64,000 nucleotides of DNA. It comes from Streptomyces nigra. Lineage in GTDB: Bacteria > Actinomycetota > Actinomycetes > Streptomycetales > Streptomycetaceae. The notes under the pieces are model-generated. The model saw only the letters and a program-made list of their open reading frames with translations, made no database searches and was not told where the DNA came from. Shown here piece by piece: positions 16,115-23,944 of the stretch. The stretch covers positions 4,084,501 through 4,148,500 of the forward strand of contig NZ_CP029043.1 in NCBI RefSeq assembly GCF_003074055.1, written 5' to 3'. The translations under genes were made by a program, and so were the position numbers. Positions within the stretch are counted from its first letter, which is position 1. Each line of letters starts with the position of its first letter.

Positions 16115-16960
16115 TCAGAGGGACGGGCGCTCGATGATGCCGTGTTCCTCCAGGTAGTCCAGCTGCGCGCGGACCGACAGTTCCGCCGCCGGCCACAGTG
16201 AGCGGTCCACGTCCGCGTACACGTGCGCCACGACGTCGGACGGTGAGCGGTAGCCGTTCTCCACGGCCGTCTCGACCTGGGCCAGACGGTGGGCGCGGTG
16301 GGCCAGGTAGAACTCGACCGCTCCCTGCGCGTCCTCCAGCACCGGGCCGTGGCCCGGGAGCACGGTGCGGACTCCGTCGTCGACCGTGAGGGACCTCAGG
16401 CGCCTCAGGGAGTCCAGGTAGTCGCCCAGGCGGCCGTCGGGGTGGGCCACGACGGTCGTCCCCCGGCCGAGGATCGTGTCGCCGGTCAGGACCGCCTGGT
16501 CGGCGGGCAGGTGGAAGCACAGCGAGTCGGCGGTGTGGCCCGGCGTCGGGACCACTCGCAGTTCCAGGCCGCCCACGGTGACCACGTCCCCGGCGGCCAG
16601 GCCCTCGTCGCCCAGGCGCAGCGCCGGATCGAGGGCACGCACGTGCGTGCCGGTCAGTTCCGCGAACCTCAGGGCGCCCTCGGCGTGGTCCGGGTGGCCG
16701 TGCGTGAGCAGGGTCAGGGCGATGCGCTTGCCCGCGCGTTCTGCTGTCGCCATCACGTTGCGCAGGTGGGCCTCGTCCTGGGGGCCCGGGTCGATCACTA
16801 CGGCGAGGTCGGAGTCCGGTTCGGCGACGATCCAGGTGTTCGTGCCGTCCAAGGTCATCGGTGACGCGTTGGGGGCCAGGACGTTGACGGCGCGGGCGGT
16901 GGCCGGGCCGGAGACGACCGTGTCCCGTGGCTGGCCGGGGAGGGTTGCGGCGTCCGTCAT
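16115..16960 (-). CDS. Metallo-beta-lactamase-fold hydrolase (LACTB2-like)
   Basis: 281 residues. Metal ligands are in THGHPDHAEG, VPTPGHTADS, TGDTILG and LPGHGPVL. A C-terminal winged-helix-like region follows (SPSDVVAHVYADV..., AQLDYLEEHG). This architecture matches LACTB2/RNase-like hydrolases. It lies downstream of the NUDIX gene on the same strand. Confidence 0.9.
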   Translation of the reverse strand: MTDAATLPGQPRDTVVSGPATARAVNVLAPNASPMTLDGTNTWIVAEPDSDLAVVIDPGPQDEAHLRNVMATAERAGKRIALTLLTHGHPDHAEGALRFAELTGTHVRALDPALRLGDEGLAAGDVVTVGGLELRVVPTPGHTADSLCFHLPADQAVLTGDTILGRGTTVVAHPDGRLGDYLDSLRRLRSLTVDDGVRTVLPGHGPVLEDAQGAVEFYLAHRAHRLAQVETAVENGYRSPSDVVAHVYADVDRSLWPAAELSVRAQLDYLEEHGIIERPSL

Positions 16961-17024
16961 GCGGTGCGGCCTTCCGGGGCGGGTGTGGGGGCTGGCGGCT
17001 GTGCGGGGGCGGGTGCCGGGGCGG

Positions 17025-17906
17025 TCATGCGGGGGCTTCGCCGGCGGTCGGGATGTGCTTCGTGAACTCGTCGTGGCCGGGCCAGGCGAGGACGATCTCG
17101 TCGTTTACGAGGGTCGCCTGTGCGAGGACGGGGGTGAGGTCGCGGTCCTGGGCGGCGGCGAGGGCCTCTGTGGCTGTGGCGTACGGGGTCAGCTGGCGGA
17201 GGGTCGCGATCGTGGGCGGCATCATCAGGAGCTCGCCCTTGTCGTACGCCGCCGCGGCTTCGGAGGGGTGGATCCAGACGGTGCGGTCTGCCTCCGTGGA
17301 GGCGTTGCGGGTGCGTTGGCCCTCGGGGAGTGAGGCGACGAAGAACCACGTGTCGTAGCGGCGGGGCTCGAACTCGGGGGTGATCCAGCGGGTCCAGGCG
17401 CCGAGGAGGTCGGAGCGGAGGACGAGGCCGCGGCGGTCCAGGAACTCGGCGAACGACAGGTCGCGGGCGACCAGGGCTGCGCGGTCGGCCTCCCAGTCGT
17501 CGCCCGTGGTGTCGCCTACGACGGTGTCCTCGGTGGGGCCGGCGAGCAGGACGCCCGCCTCCTCGTAGGTCTCGCGGACCGCCGCGCAGACGATCGCCTG
17601 GGCCGTGGCCTCCTCGACGCCGAGGCGGGACGACCACCACGCGCGCGTGGGGCCCGCCCAGCGGATCTCGTGCTCGTCGCGGGGGTCCACGCCGCCGCCG
17701 GGGTAGGCGTAGGCGCCGCCGGCGAAGGCCATCGAGGTGCGGCGGCGGAGCATGTGGACCAGGGGGCCGGGTGTGGTGGCTGCGTCGTGGTCCTTGAGCA
17801 GCATCACCGTCGCCGCGCGCCGCGGGGCCACCGGGGTGAGGCTTCCTTCCGCCAGCGCGCGGATGCGGTCCGGCCACTCCGGTGGGTACCACTGCCCGTT
17901 TGCCAT
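17025..17906 (-). CDS. NUDIX hydrolase
   Basis: 293 residues from ATG 17906 (MANGQWYPPEW); a longer frame upstream is unlikely. AGGAYAYPGGGVD and the Nudix box AAVRETYEEAGVLL (RExxEEx) are visible, with a large insert before the box, as in NUDT19-like CoA/acyl-CoA diphosphatases. The substrate is not determined. It is probably leaderless. Confidence 0.88.
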   Translation of the reverse strand: MANGQWYPPEWPDRIRALAEGSLTPVAPRRAATVMLLKDHDAATTPGPLVHMLRRRTSMAFAGGAYAYPGGGVDPRDEHEIRWAGPTRAWWSSRLGVEEATAQAIVCAAVRETYEEAGVLLAGPTEDTVVGDTTGDDWEADRAALVARDLSFAEFLDRRGLVLRSDLLGAWTRWITPEFEPRRYDTWFFVASLPEGQRTRNASTEADRTVWIHPSEAAAAYDKGELLMMPPTIATLRQLTPYATATEALAAAQDRDLTPVLAQATLVNDEIVLAWPGHDEFTKHIPTAGEAPA

Positions 17907-17919
17907 GGGCGCGAGGCTA
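17907..17919 (-). promoter_or_regulatory. Leaderless promoter -10 for the NUDIX gene
   Basis: Minus-strand TAGCCT (17919-17914), seven nucleotides, then ATG 17906; no ribosome site. Confidence 0.5.
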
Positions 17920-18177
17920 TCTCTTGGCGCGCGGATGTTCGAGGGGGCCTGGGGGGTGAGGTGCGGGTTTGTGCCTGCGGCGGCCCGTGCGGGCCGTGGG
18001 GGTGCGCCTGGCGCCCGCGGTGTCCTTCGGGGGCGGGGACGTGCCGGGGGGTGTCCGTCCTCGGTCCGGCGGCTCGGTGCGCTTGCCAGTGGGCGTACGT
18101 CGATGTCGGCCGCTCGGTCGGACACCCCCCGGGCCGGCCCCTCACCGCCCGCCGTACGCGGGTGCGGCGCACGCAGC

Positions 18178-18209
18178 GGGGTCCCGCCCTCGGTGGAAGG
18201 CGGGACCCC
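18178..18209. terminator. Terminator downstream of crp
   Basis: Perfect 11-bp stem GGGGTCCCGCC (18178-18188) and GGCGGGACCCC (18199-18209), loop of 10 nt, just past the crp stop on the minus strand. The rest of 17920-18177 holds no supported gene. Confidence 0.75.
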
Positions 18210-18222
18210 GGTGTGCGGCTGT

Positions 18223-18897
18223 TCAGCGCGAGCGCTTGGCCAGGCGTTCTACGTCGAGGAGGATCACCGCGCGGGCCTCCAGGCGGAGCCAGCCGCGCTG
18301 GGCGAAGTCGGCCAGGGCCTTGTTGACCGTCTCGCGCGAGGCGCCGACCAGCTGGGCCAGCTCTTCTTGCGTGAGGTCGTGGACGACGTGGATGCCCTCC
18401 TCGGACTGCACGCCGAAGCGGCGGCTGAGGTCGAGCAGGGCGCGGGCCACGCGGCCGGGGACGTCCGAGAAGACGAGGTCGGACATCGCGTCGTTGGTGC
18501 GCCGGAGGCGGCGGGCGACGGCGCGCAGGAGCGCGGTGGCCACCTCGGGGCGGGCGTTCAGCCAGGGCTGGAGGTCGCCGTGGCCGAGGCCCAGCAGCTT
18601 GACCTCGGTCAGCGCGGTGGCCGTGGCAGTGCGCGGGCCCGGGTCGAACAGGGAGAGCTCGCCGATGAGCTCTCCGGGGCCGACGACGGCGAGCATGTTC
18701 TCGCGGCCGTCGGGGGACGTGCGGTGAAGCTTGACCTTGCCCTCGGTGACGACGTAGAGCCGGTCGCCCGGGTCGCCCTCATGGAAGAGGGAGTCGCCCC
18801 GTGCGAGCGTCACCTCACTCATGGAGGCGCGCAGTTCCGCGGACTGCTCGTCGTCGAGAGCCGCGAAGAGCGGATTGCGCCGCAGAACGTCGTCCAC
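18223..18897 (-). CDS. crp: Crp/Fnr family transcriptional regulator (Crp)
   Basis: 224 residues from GTG 18897, supported by AAGGAG 9 nt upstream; the longer frame to 19014 is not needed. The cyclic-nucleotide-binding domain contains GDRLYVVTEGKVKLHR and GELIGELSLFDPGPRTATA. The C-terminal helix-turn-helix is LTQEELAQLVGASRETVNKA. Streptomyces Crp controls germination and antibiotic biosynthesis. A matching operator lies about 90 nt upstream. Confidence 0.94.
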   Translation of the reverse strand: MDDVLRRNPLFAALDDEQSAELRASMSEVTLARGDSLFHEGDPGDRLYVVTEGKVKLHRTSPDGRENMLAVVGPGELIGELSLFDPGPRTATATALTEVKLLGLGHGDLQPWLNARPEVATALLRAVARRLRRTNDAMSDLVFSDVPGRVARALLDLSRRFGVQSEEGIHVVHDLTQEELAQLVGASRETVNKALADFAQRGWLRLEARAVILLDVERLAKRSR

Positions 18898-18985
18898 GAG
18901 TTCTCTCCTTGTCGACCTGCTCAGGGGGTCGATTCCCCCGCGTGCCAGGGGACCGTGTTCCCCATTTTGCCGGACGGTCCAAACA

Positions 18986-18999
18986 GTGTGATCTGTCAC
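18986..18999. promoter_or_regulatory. Crp-type operator upstream of crp
   Basis: GTGTGATCTGTCAC fits GTG-N6-GNCAC, the motif I recall for Streptomyces Crp. It is nearly palindromic (TGTGA/TCACA arms) and sits between divergent crp and nth, suggesting autoregulation. Confidence 0.6.
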
Positions 19000-19090
19000 A
19001 AGGATGCCGCACACATGTCCTGGGGTAAGCGGCAGGGGGCCAATTGGGGGCCGATCTTCGCGGTCCAGGGCGGATGTCGGTGCCGGGCTT

Positions 19091-19102
19091 TAGGCTGGCC
19101 GA
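19091..19102 (+). promoter_or_regulatory. Leaderless promoter -10 for nth
   Basis: TAGGCT (19091-19096), six nucleotides, then GTG 19103; no ribosome site. This supports the long N-terminus chosen for nth. Confidence 0.55.
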
Positions 19103-20035
19103 GTGTCCAAATCGCCGGTGAGAGCACAGGCCAAGGGGGCTGGGCGGGTGGTTGATCGTCGTGATTCCGCTGTGGGCGAACAGGGTCCCGGTGGGGGCAA
19201 GAGGGCGGCGCGGGCGGCTGAAAAGGCGCCGGGCGAGGCCGCCGCGTCGAAGCTTGCCGTGGGGCAGTCGCGGACCGCCCTGGTGCGGCGGGCTCGGCGG
19301 ATCAATCGGGAGCTTGCCGAGGTGTATCCGTACGCCCATCCCGAGCTGGACTTCGAGAATCCGTTCCAGCTGCTGGTCGCGACTGTTCTGAGTGCTCAGA
19401 CCACTGATCTGCGGGTGAACCAGACGACGCCTGCTCTGTTCGCGAAGTATCCGGGGCCTGAGGATCTGGCCGCCGCCAATCCGGAGGAGGTCGAGGAGAT
19501 CCTGCGGCCCTGCGGGTTCTTCCGGGCCAAGACCCGGTCGGTGATGGGGCTGTCCAAGGCGCTCGTGGAGGACTACGGCGGGGAGGTCCCCGGGCGGTTG
19601 GAGGAGCTGGTCAAGCTACCGGGTGTGGGGCGGAAGACGGCTTTTGTGGTGTTGGGTAATGCCTTCGGGCGGCCTGGGATCACTGTCGACACTCATTTTC
19701 AGCGGCTGGTCCGGCGGTGGCAGTGGACCGAGCAGACCGACCCGGACAAGATCGAGGCGGAGGTCGGGGCGCTGTTCCCGAAGAGGGAGTGGACCGATCT
19801 TTCGCACCATGTGATCTGGCACGGGCGGCGTATTTGTCATGCGCGGAAGCCTGCTTGTGGTGCATGTCCCATCGCCCCGTTGTGTCCTGCCTACGGTGAA
19901 GGTGAGACGGATCCCGAGAAGGCGCGGAAGCTGCTGAAGTACGAGAAGGGTGGCTTCCCCGGGCAGCGTCTGAAGCCGCCGCAGTCCTATCTGGACGCGG
20001 GGGGCAAGCCGGCCCCGCCGTTGGGGGCCGCGTGA
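19103..20035 (+). CDS. nth: Endonuclease III (DNA glycosylase/AP lyase)
   Basis: 310 residues. After a basic, disordered N-terminal extension (about 1-55) comes the HhH-GPD fold: LLVATVLSAQTTD, the helix-hairpin-helix KLPGVGRKTAFVVLG with catalytic Lys, and TVDTHFQRL with catalytic Asp. The [4Fe-4S] motif is CHARKPACGACPIAPLC (C-x6-C-x2-C-x5-C). It removes oxidised pyrimidines in base-excision repair. Confidence 0.95.
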   Translation: MSKSPVRAQAKGAGRVVDRRDSAVGEQGPGGGKRAARAAEKAPGEAAASKLAVGQSRTALVRRARRINRELAEVYPYAHPELDFENPFQLLVATVLSAQTTDLRVNQTTPALFAKYPGPEDLAAANPEEVEEILRPCGFFRAKTRSVMGLSKALVEDYGGEVPGRLEELVKLPGVGRKTAFVVLGNAFGRPGITVDTHFQRLVRRWQWTEQTDPDKIEAEVGALFPKREWTDLSHHVIWHGRRICHARKPACGACPIAPLCPAYGEGETDPEKARKLLKYEKGGFPGQRLKPPQSYLDAGGKPAPPLGAA

Positions 20036-20102
20036 GTCGTTGCACGGCGGAACGATCTGGAGGGCGTCCCGCGTTGAAGCTGGCAGGACGACGGGGGTGG
20101 CG

Positions 20103-20798
20103 ATGGCGCGGGTGAGCGGTACGCAGGGCGGCCCGGTGGTGCTCAGCAAGGACGGGCTGCCCGACTGGCTGGAGCCGGTGGCGCGGGTCGTCGACACCGT
20201 CGAGCCGTTGCAGCTGAGCCGCTTCCTGCCGCCCGAGGACGGGGCCGGGCGGCAGTCGGCCGTCCTCATTCTTTTCGGGGAGGGCGAGCGCGGGCCTGAG
20301 CTGTTGCTCATGGAGCGGGCCAGCTCGTTGAGGTCGCATGCCGGGCAGCCGTCGTTTCCTGGTGGTGCCCTTGATCCCGAGGACGGCGATCCGGCGGTCG
20401 ACGGGCCGTTGCGGGCCGCCCTGCGGGAGGCCGAGGAGGAGACCGGGCTCGACCCGGCGGGCGTGCAGCTCTTCGGAGTGCTGCCCCGGCTGTACATCCC
20501 GGTCAGTGGGTTCGTCGTCACCCCGGTGCTGGGCTGGTGGCGTCGGCCGAGTCCGGTCGGCGTCGTCGATCCGAACGAGACCGCCCGGGTCTTCACCGTC
20601 CCCGTGGCGGATCTCACGAATCCGGACAACCGTGCCACCACTGTCCACCCCAGCGGTCATCGAGGTCCGGCATTTCTGGTCGAATCGGCACTCGTCTGGG
20701 GCTTCACGGCCGGTGTCATCGACCGGCTGCTCCATTTCTCCGGCTGGGAGCGGCCCTGGGACCGGGGGAAGCAGGTCCCGCTCGACTGGCGGTCATGA
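20103..20798 (+). CDS. NUDIX hydrolase, CoA-pyrophosphatase type
   Basis: 231 residues from ATG 20103; GTG 20097 is a close alternative with AGGA upstream. The sequence SHAGQPSFPGGALDPEDGD and RAALREAEEETGL form the UPF0035/CoAse signature plus Nudix box. Members cleave CoA or ADP-linked compounds. It lies downstream of nth on the same strand. Confidence 0.88.
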   Translation: MARVSGTQGGPVVLSKDGLPDWLEPVARVVDTVEPLQLSRFLPPEDGAGRQSAVLILFGEGERGPELLLMERASSLRSHAGQPSFPGGALDPEDGDPAVDGPLRAALREAEEETGLDPAGVQLFGVLPRLYIPVSGFVVTPVLGWWRRPSPVGVVDPNETARVFTVPVADLTNPDNRATTVHPSGHRGPAFLVESALVWGFTAGVIDRLLHFSGWERPWDRGKQVPLDWRS

Positions 20799-20905
20799 CA
20801 GGGTGTCTGCGGTGCTGTGCCGTCCCGGGGGGCCTCGTGTCCGAAATGCCGCCGGGTCCATGGCTGACCTGGTGAGCGAAGAGTGATGAGGCGAGGCAAG
20901 AACCG

Positions 20906-22105
20906 GTGAACGTGCTGGACATCCTGTTGCTGGTCGCCGCTGTCTGGTTCGCGATCGTGGGTTATCGCCAGGGCTTCGTCGTCGGCATCCTGTCGGTGAT
21001 CGGCTTCCTCGGGGGCGGTCTTGTGGCCGTGTACCTGCTTCCGGTCATCTGGGACGCCCTTACTGACAACGCCGAGGTGAGTACCACTGCGGCCGTTGTC
21101 GCTGTTGTGGTGGTGATCGTCTGTGCTTCCATCGGGCAGGCTCTGACCACTCATCTGGGCAACAAACTGCGGCGCTACATCACCTGGTCCCCGGCCCGTG
21201 CGCTGGACGCCACCGGCGGTGCCCTGGTCAACGTGGTGGCGATGCTTCTGGTGGCCTGGCTGATCGGGTCGGCTCTGGCCGGGACGACGCTGCCTACCGT
21301 CGGCAAGGAGGTCCGCAGCTCCAAGGTGCTCCTCGGGGTCTCACGGGCGCTCCCTGCCGAGGCCGACACCTGGTTCGCGGACTTCTCCTCCGTCCTCGCG
21401 CAGAACGGCTTCCCGCAGGTCTTCAGCCCGTTCTCCAACGAGCCGATCACCGAGGTGCAGCCGCCCGACCCGGCGCTCGCGAAGAGCCCCGTGGCGACCC
21501 GCGCCCAGCGCTCCATCGTCAAGGTCATGGGTACGGCGACCAGTTGCGGCAAGGTGCTGGAGGGCACCGGCTTCGTCTTCGCCGAGCGCCGCGTCATGAC
21601 CAACGCCCATGTCGTCGGCGGCGTCGACGAACCCACCGTCCAGATAGGCGGCGAGGGCAAGCGGTACGACGCGACGGTCGTCCTCTACGACTGGAAGCGC
21701 GACATCGCCGTCCTGGACGTGCCCAAGCTCGACGCGCCCGCCCTGCAGTTCACGGCCGACGACGCCGAGAGCGGCGACGGCGCGATCATCGCGGGCTTCC
21801 CGGAGAACGGCGCGTACGACGTGCGGGCGGCGCGCGTCCGTGGGCGGCTGCCGGCGAACGGACCGGACATCTACCACCGCGGCACCGTGAGCCGTGACGT
21901 CTACTCCCTGTACACGACCGTGCGTCAGGGCAACTCCGGCGGCCCGCTGCTCACGCCCGAAGGCAAGGTGTACGGCGTGGTGTTCGCCAAGTCCCTCGAC
22001 GACGCCGACACCGGCTACGCGCTGACCGCGGACGAGATCCGGGAGGACATCGCCAAGGGGCGTGCCGCCGACCAGCAGGTGGACAGCGACAGCTGCGCGT
22101 TGTGA
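20906..22105 (+). CDS. marP: MarP-family membrane serine protease
   Basis: 399 residues from GTG 20906 with GAGGC upstream. The N-terminal CvpA-like domain has four membrane helices (about 1-130). The periplasmic trypsin-like domain has the triad TNAHVV (His), WKRDIAVLDV (Asp) and RQGNSGGPL (Ser). In mycobacteria MarP is an acid-resistance protease that activates a peptidoglycan hydrolase; the same role here is inferred. Confidence 0.92.
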   Translation: MNVLDILLLVAAVWFAIVGYRQGFVVGILSVIGFLGGGLVAVYLLPVIWDALTDNAEVSTTAAVVAVVVVIVCASIGQALTTHLGNKLRRYITWSPARALDATGGALVNVVAMLLVAWLIGSALAGTTLPTVGKEVRSSKVLLGVSRALPAEADTWFADFSSVLAQNGFPQVFSPFSNEPITEVQPPDPALAKSPVATRAQRSIVKVMGTATSCGKVLEGTGFVFAERRVMTNAHVVGGVDEPTVQIGGEGKRYDATVVLYDWKRDIAVLDVPKLDAPALQFTADDAESGDGAIIAGFPENGAYDVRAARVRGRLPANGPDIYHRGTVSRDVYSLYTTVRQGNSGGPLLTPEGKVYGVVFAKSLDDADTGYALTADEIREDIAKGRAADQQVDSDSCAL

Positions 22106-22127
22106 CGCCCGGGGCCTCGCGCGTCGG

Positions 22128-22310
22128 TCAGCCGCGTGGGTGGCGCAGGCGTACCGAGACCCAGCGGGCCCGGCGGCGGAGGATGCGCGGAATCCCCACC
22201 CGGGGATCCGCGACCGGCATCTGCGGGGCGCTGCCTCGCTGGTGGGAGCTCAGCCCGCCGGCCGAGCGCCGATTGCGTGCCGCGTCACTGTAGTCGTGCG
22301 TCCAGCCCAT
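22128..22310 (-). CDS. Small basic hypothetical protein
   Basis: 60 residues, beginning MGWTHDYSDAARNRR and ending RRRARWVSVRLRHPRG. It is Arg-rich. The sequence looks familiar as a conserved Streptomyces small protein, but this is from memory. There is no clear ribosome site at ATG 22310. It fills most of the 331-nt gap after marP; a LexA-like box lies 87 nt upstream. Confidence 0.45.
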   Translation of the reverse strand: MGWTHDYSDAARNRRSAGGLSSHQRGSAPQMPVADPRVGIPRILRRRARWVSVRLRHPRG

Positions 22311-22396
22311 ACCCCGACGTCTGCCCCCGCCCCAAGGTCGATAACCGCGCCGGGAGACCCCAATTGGCCTATGCGGGAGGCAATTGGCTGTTCGAA

Positions 22397-22408
22397 GAAC
22401 AGGTGTTC
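22397..22408. promoter_or_regulatory. LexA/SOS-like box
   Basis: GAAC-AGGT-GTTC matches the GAAC-N4-GTTC core of actinobacterial SOS boxes, though the outer bases do not. It lies in the upstream region of the small gene ending at 22128. Two CAATTGGC motifs flank nearby (22364-22388). Confidence 0.35.
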
Positions 22409-22437
22409 AGTTCCGGATAGCGGGCGGGCCGGCCCGG

Positions 22438-23373
22438 TCACCGGTCGGGCTCGGGATCCTTCAGCCAGTTGATGAGTTCGGTGGAGAAGGCGACCGGGTC
22501 CTCCTCGTGCGGGAAGTGCCCGAGACCGTCGAACAGGCGCCAGCGGTACGGGGCTTCGACGTACTCGCCCGAACCGGCCGCGCTGCGCGTGCGCATCACC
22601 GGGTCGAGGGAGCCGTGCAGATGGAGCGTGGGCACCCGGACGGGGCGCTTCATCCGGCGGTTGAACTGGATGCCGTCGGGCCGGGCCAGCGAGCGCACCA
22701 TCCAGCGGTACGGCTCGATCGAGCAGTGCGCCGTCGACGGGATGCAGATCGCCTGGCGGTACGTCTCCACCGCCTCGTCGTCCGGCAGGCGCGGGCCCGA
22801 CCAGTCGCGCATCAGCCGGCCGACCAGTGCGCCGTCGTCGGCGGTCAGCTGCCGCTCGGGGATCCACGGCCGCTGGAAGCCCCAGATGTAGGAGCTCGCG
22901 CTGGTCTGCTTCACGTCCGAGAGCATCGCCGAACGCCAGCGCCGGGGGTGCGGCATGGACGCGACCGCGAGCCGGCGCACCAGCTTGGGACGCATAACGG
23001 CCGCCGTCCAGGCCAGATATCCGCCCAGGTCGTGGCCGACCAGGGCGGCGTCGGGCTCGCCGAGCGAGCGGACCACGCCGGTGATGTCGAGGGCGAGGTT
23101 GGCCGGGTCGTAGCCGCGCGGCGTACGGTCGCTGCCGCCCACGCCCCGCAGGTCCATCGCGACGGCGCGGAAGCCCGCGTCGGCGAGCGCGACGAGCTGG
23201 TGCCGCCACGCCCACCAGAACTGCGGGAAGCCGTGCAGCAGCATGACCAGGGGGCCGTCGCCCATCTCGGCGATGTGGAAACGCGCGCCGTTCGCCGCGA
23301 CGTCCCGGTGGGTCCAGGGGCCGTCGAGCCGTACGACCGAACCGGTGGGTGCCGAAGGGGCGGGATCCGTCAT
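22438..23373 (-). CDS. Alpha/beta hydrolase, epoxide-hydrolase type
   Basis: 311 residues. HGFPQFWWAW (oxyanion hole region), nucleophile elbow VGHDLGGYLAW with Asp instead of Ser, and catalytic His in GLGHFPHEE. An Asp nucleophile is the mark of epoxide hydrolases and haloalkane dehalogenases. The substrate is unknown. Its start overlaps the stop of the holin-like gene. Confidence 0.88.
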   Translation of the reverse strand: MTDPAPSAPTGSVVRLDGPWTHRDVAANGARFHIAEMGDGPLVMLLHGFPQFWWAWRHQLVALADAGFRAVAMDLRGVGGSDRTPRGYDPANLALDITGVVRSLGEPDAALVGHDLGGYLAWTAAVMRPKLVRRLAVASMPHPRRWRSAMLSDVKQTSASSYIWGFQRPWIPERQLTADDGALVGRLMRDWSGPRLPDDEAVETYRQAICIPSTAHCSIEPYRWMVRSLARPDGIQFNRRMKRPVRVPTLHLHGSLDPVMRTRSAAGSGEYVEAPYRWRLFDGLGHFPHEEDPVAFSTELINWLKDPEPDR

Positions 23374-23867
23374 GACGACGAGCGTGCCACAGCCTCGATG
23401 GCGGCGGGTGCCCGGTCCTCCAGCTCGGCCACGGGAACCGGACGGGGGTGCGGCTTGGCGTTCTGCAGGACGCCCGCCGTCTCCTTCATCGACGACGCGA
23501 CCTTCTGCGGGCTCTTGCTCTTCTTGGCCTTCTTCGCGAAGACGACGCCGATCAGCGCGAGGACGACCGCGACGAGGACGTTGGCGGCGAAGGACAGCAG
23601 GAAGCAGATCGCCAGGTTCCAGTCGCTCCAGGTCCTGATGCCGTACGCCAGCGCGAAGTTCAGCATCGGCAGCGAGAACACCAGCACCGCGCCGGCGAGC
23701 GAGAACGCCCCGCCGCTCGTCGCGCCGCGCTTCACGTCCTGCTTGAGCTGCGCCTTGGCCAGCGCGATCTCGTCATGCACCAGCGCCGACAATTCGGTCG
23801 TCGCCGAGGCGAACAGCTGGCCGATGCTGCGTTCGGCGCCGACCGGGCTGCCGTCGGGTGCGCTCAT
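23370..23867 (-). CDS. Phage holin family / actinobacterial holin-III-like membrane protein
   Basis: 165 residues from ATG 23867 with GAGGGAGA upstream. An N-terminal amphipathic region (QLFASATTELSALVHDEIALAKAQLK) is followed by two hydrophobic segments (about 55-80 and 85-112), then a basic tail. The Actinobacterial Holin-III superfamily name is by similarity; chromosomal copies are not linked to prophage and the role is unknown. It is co-transcribed with the epoxide-hydrolase-like gene. Confidence 0.8.
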   Translation of the reverse strand: MSAPDGSPVGAERSIGQLFASATTELSALVHDEIALAKAQLKQDVKRGATSGGAFSLAGAVLVFSLPMLNFALAYGIRTWSDWNLAICFLLSFAANVLVAVVLALIGVVFAKKAKKSKSPQKVASSMKETAGVLQNAKPHPRPVPVAELEDRAPAAIEAVARSSS

Positions 23868-23944
23868 CGCGGTCTCCCTCGTAGTCACGGTTCCGTCTTC
23901 CGCCTGACCGAGTACGGTTCCGTCTTTTGTACCGTCCCGTCAGA

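Noticed and set aside
23370..23867. Holin-like gene as evidence of a prophage
   Set aside because: No endolysin, capsid or integrase nearby; chromosomal holin-III-like genes are common in actinobacteria.
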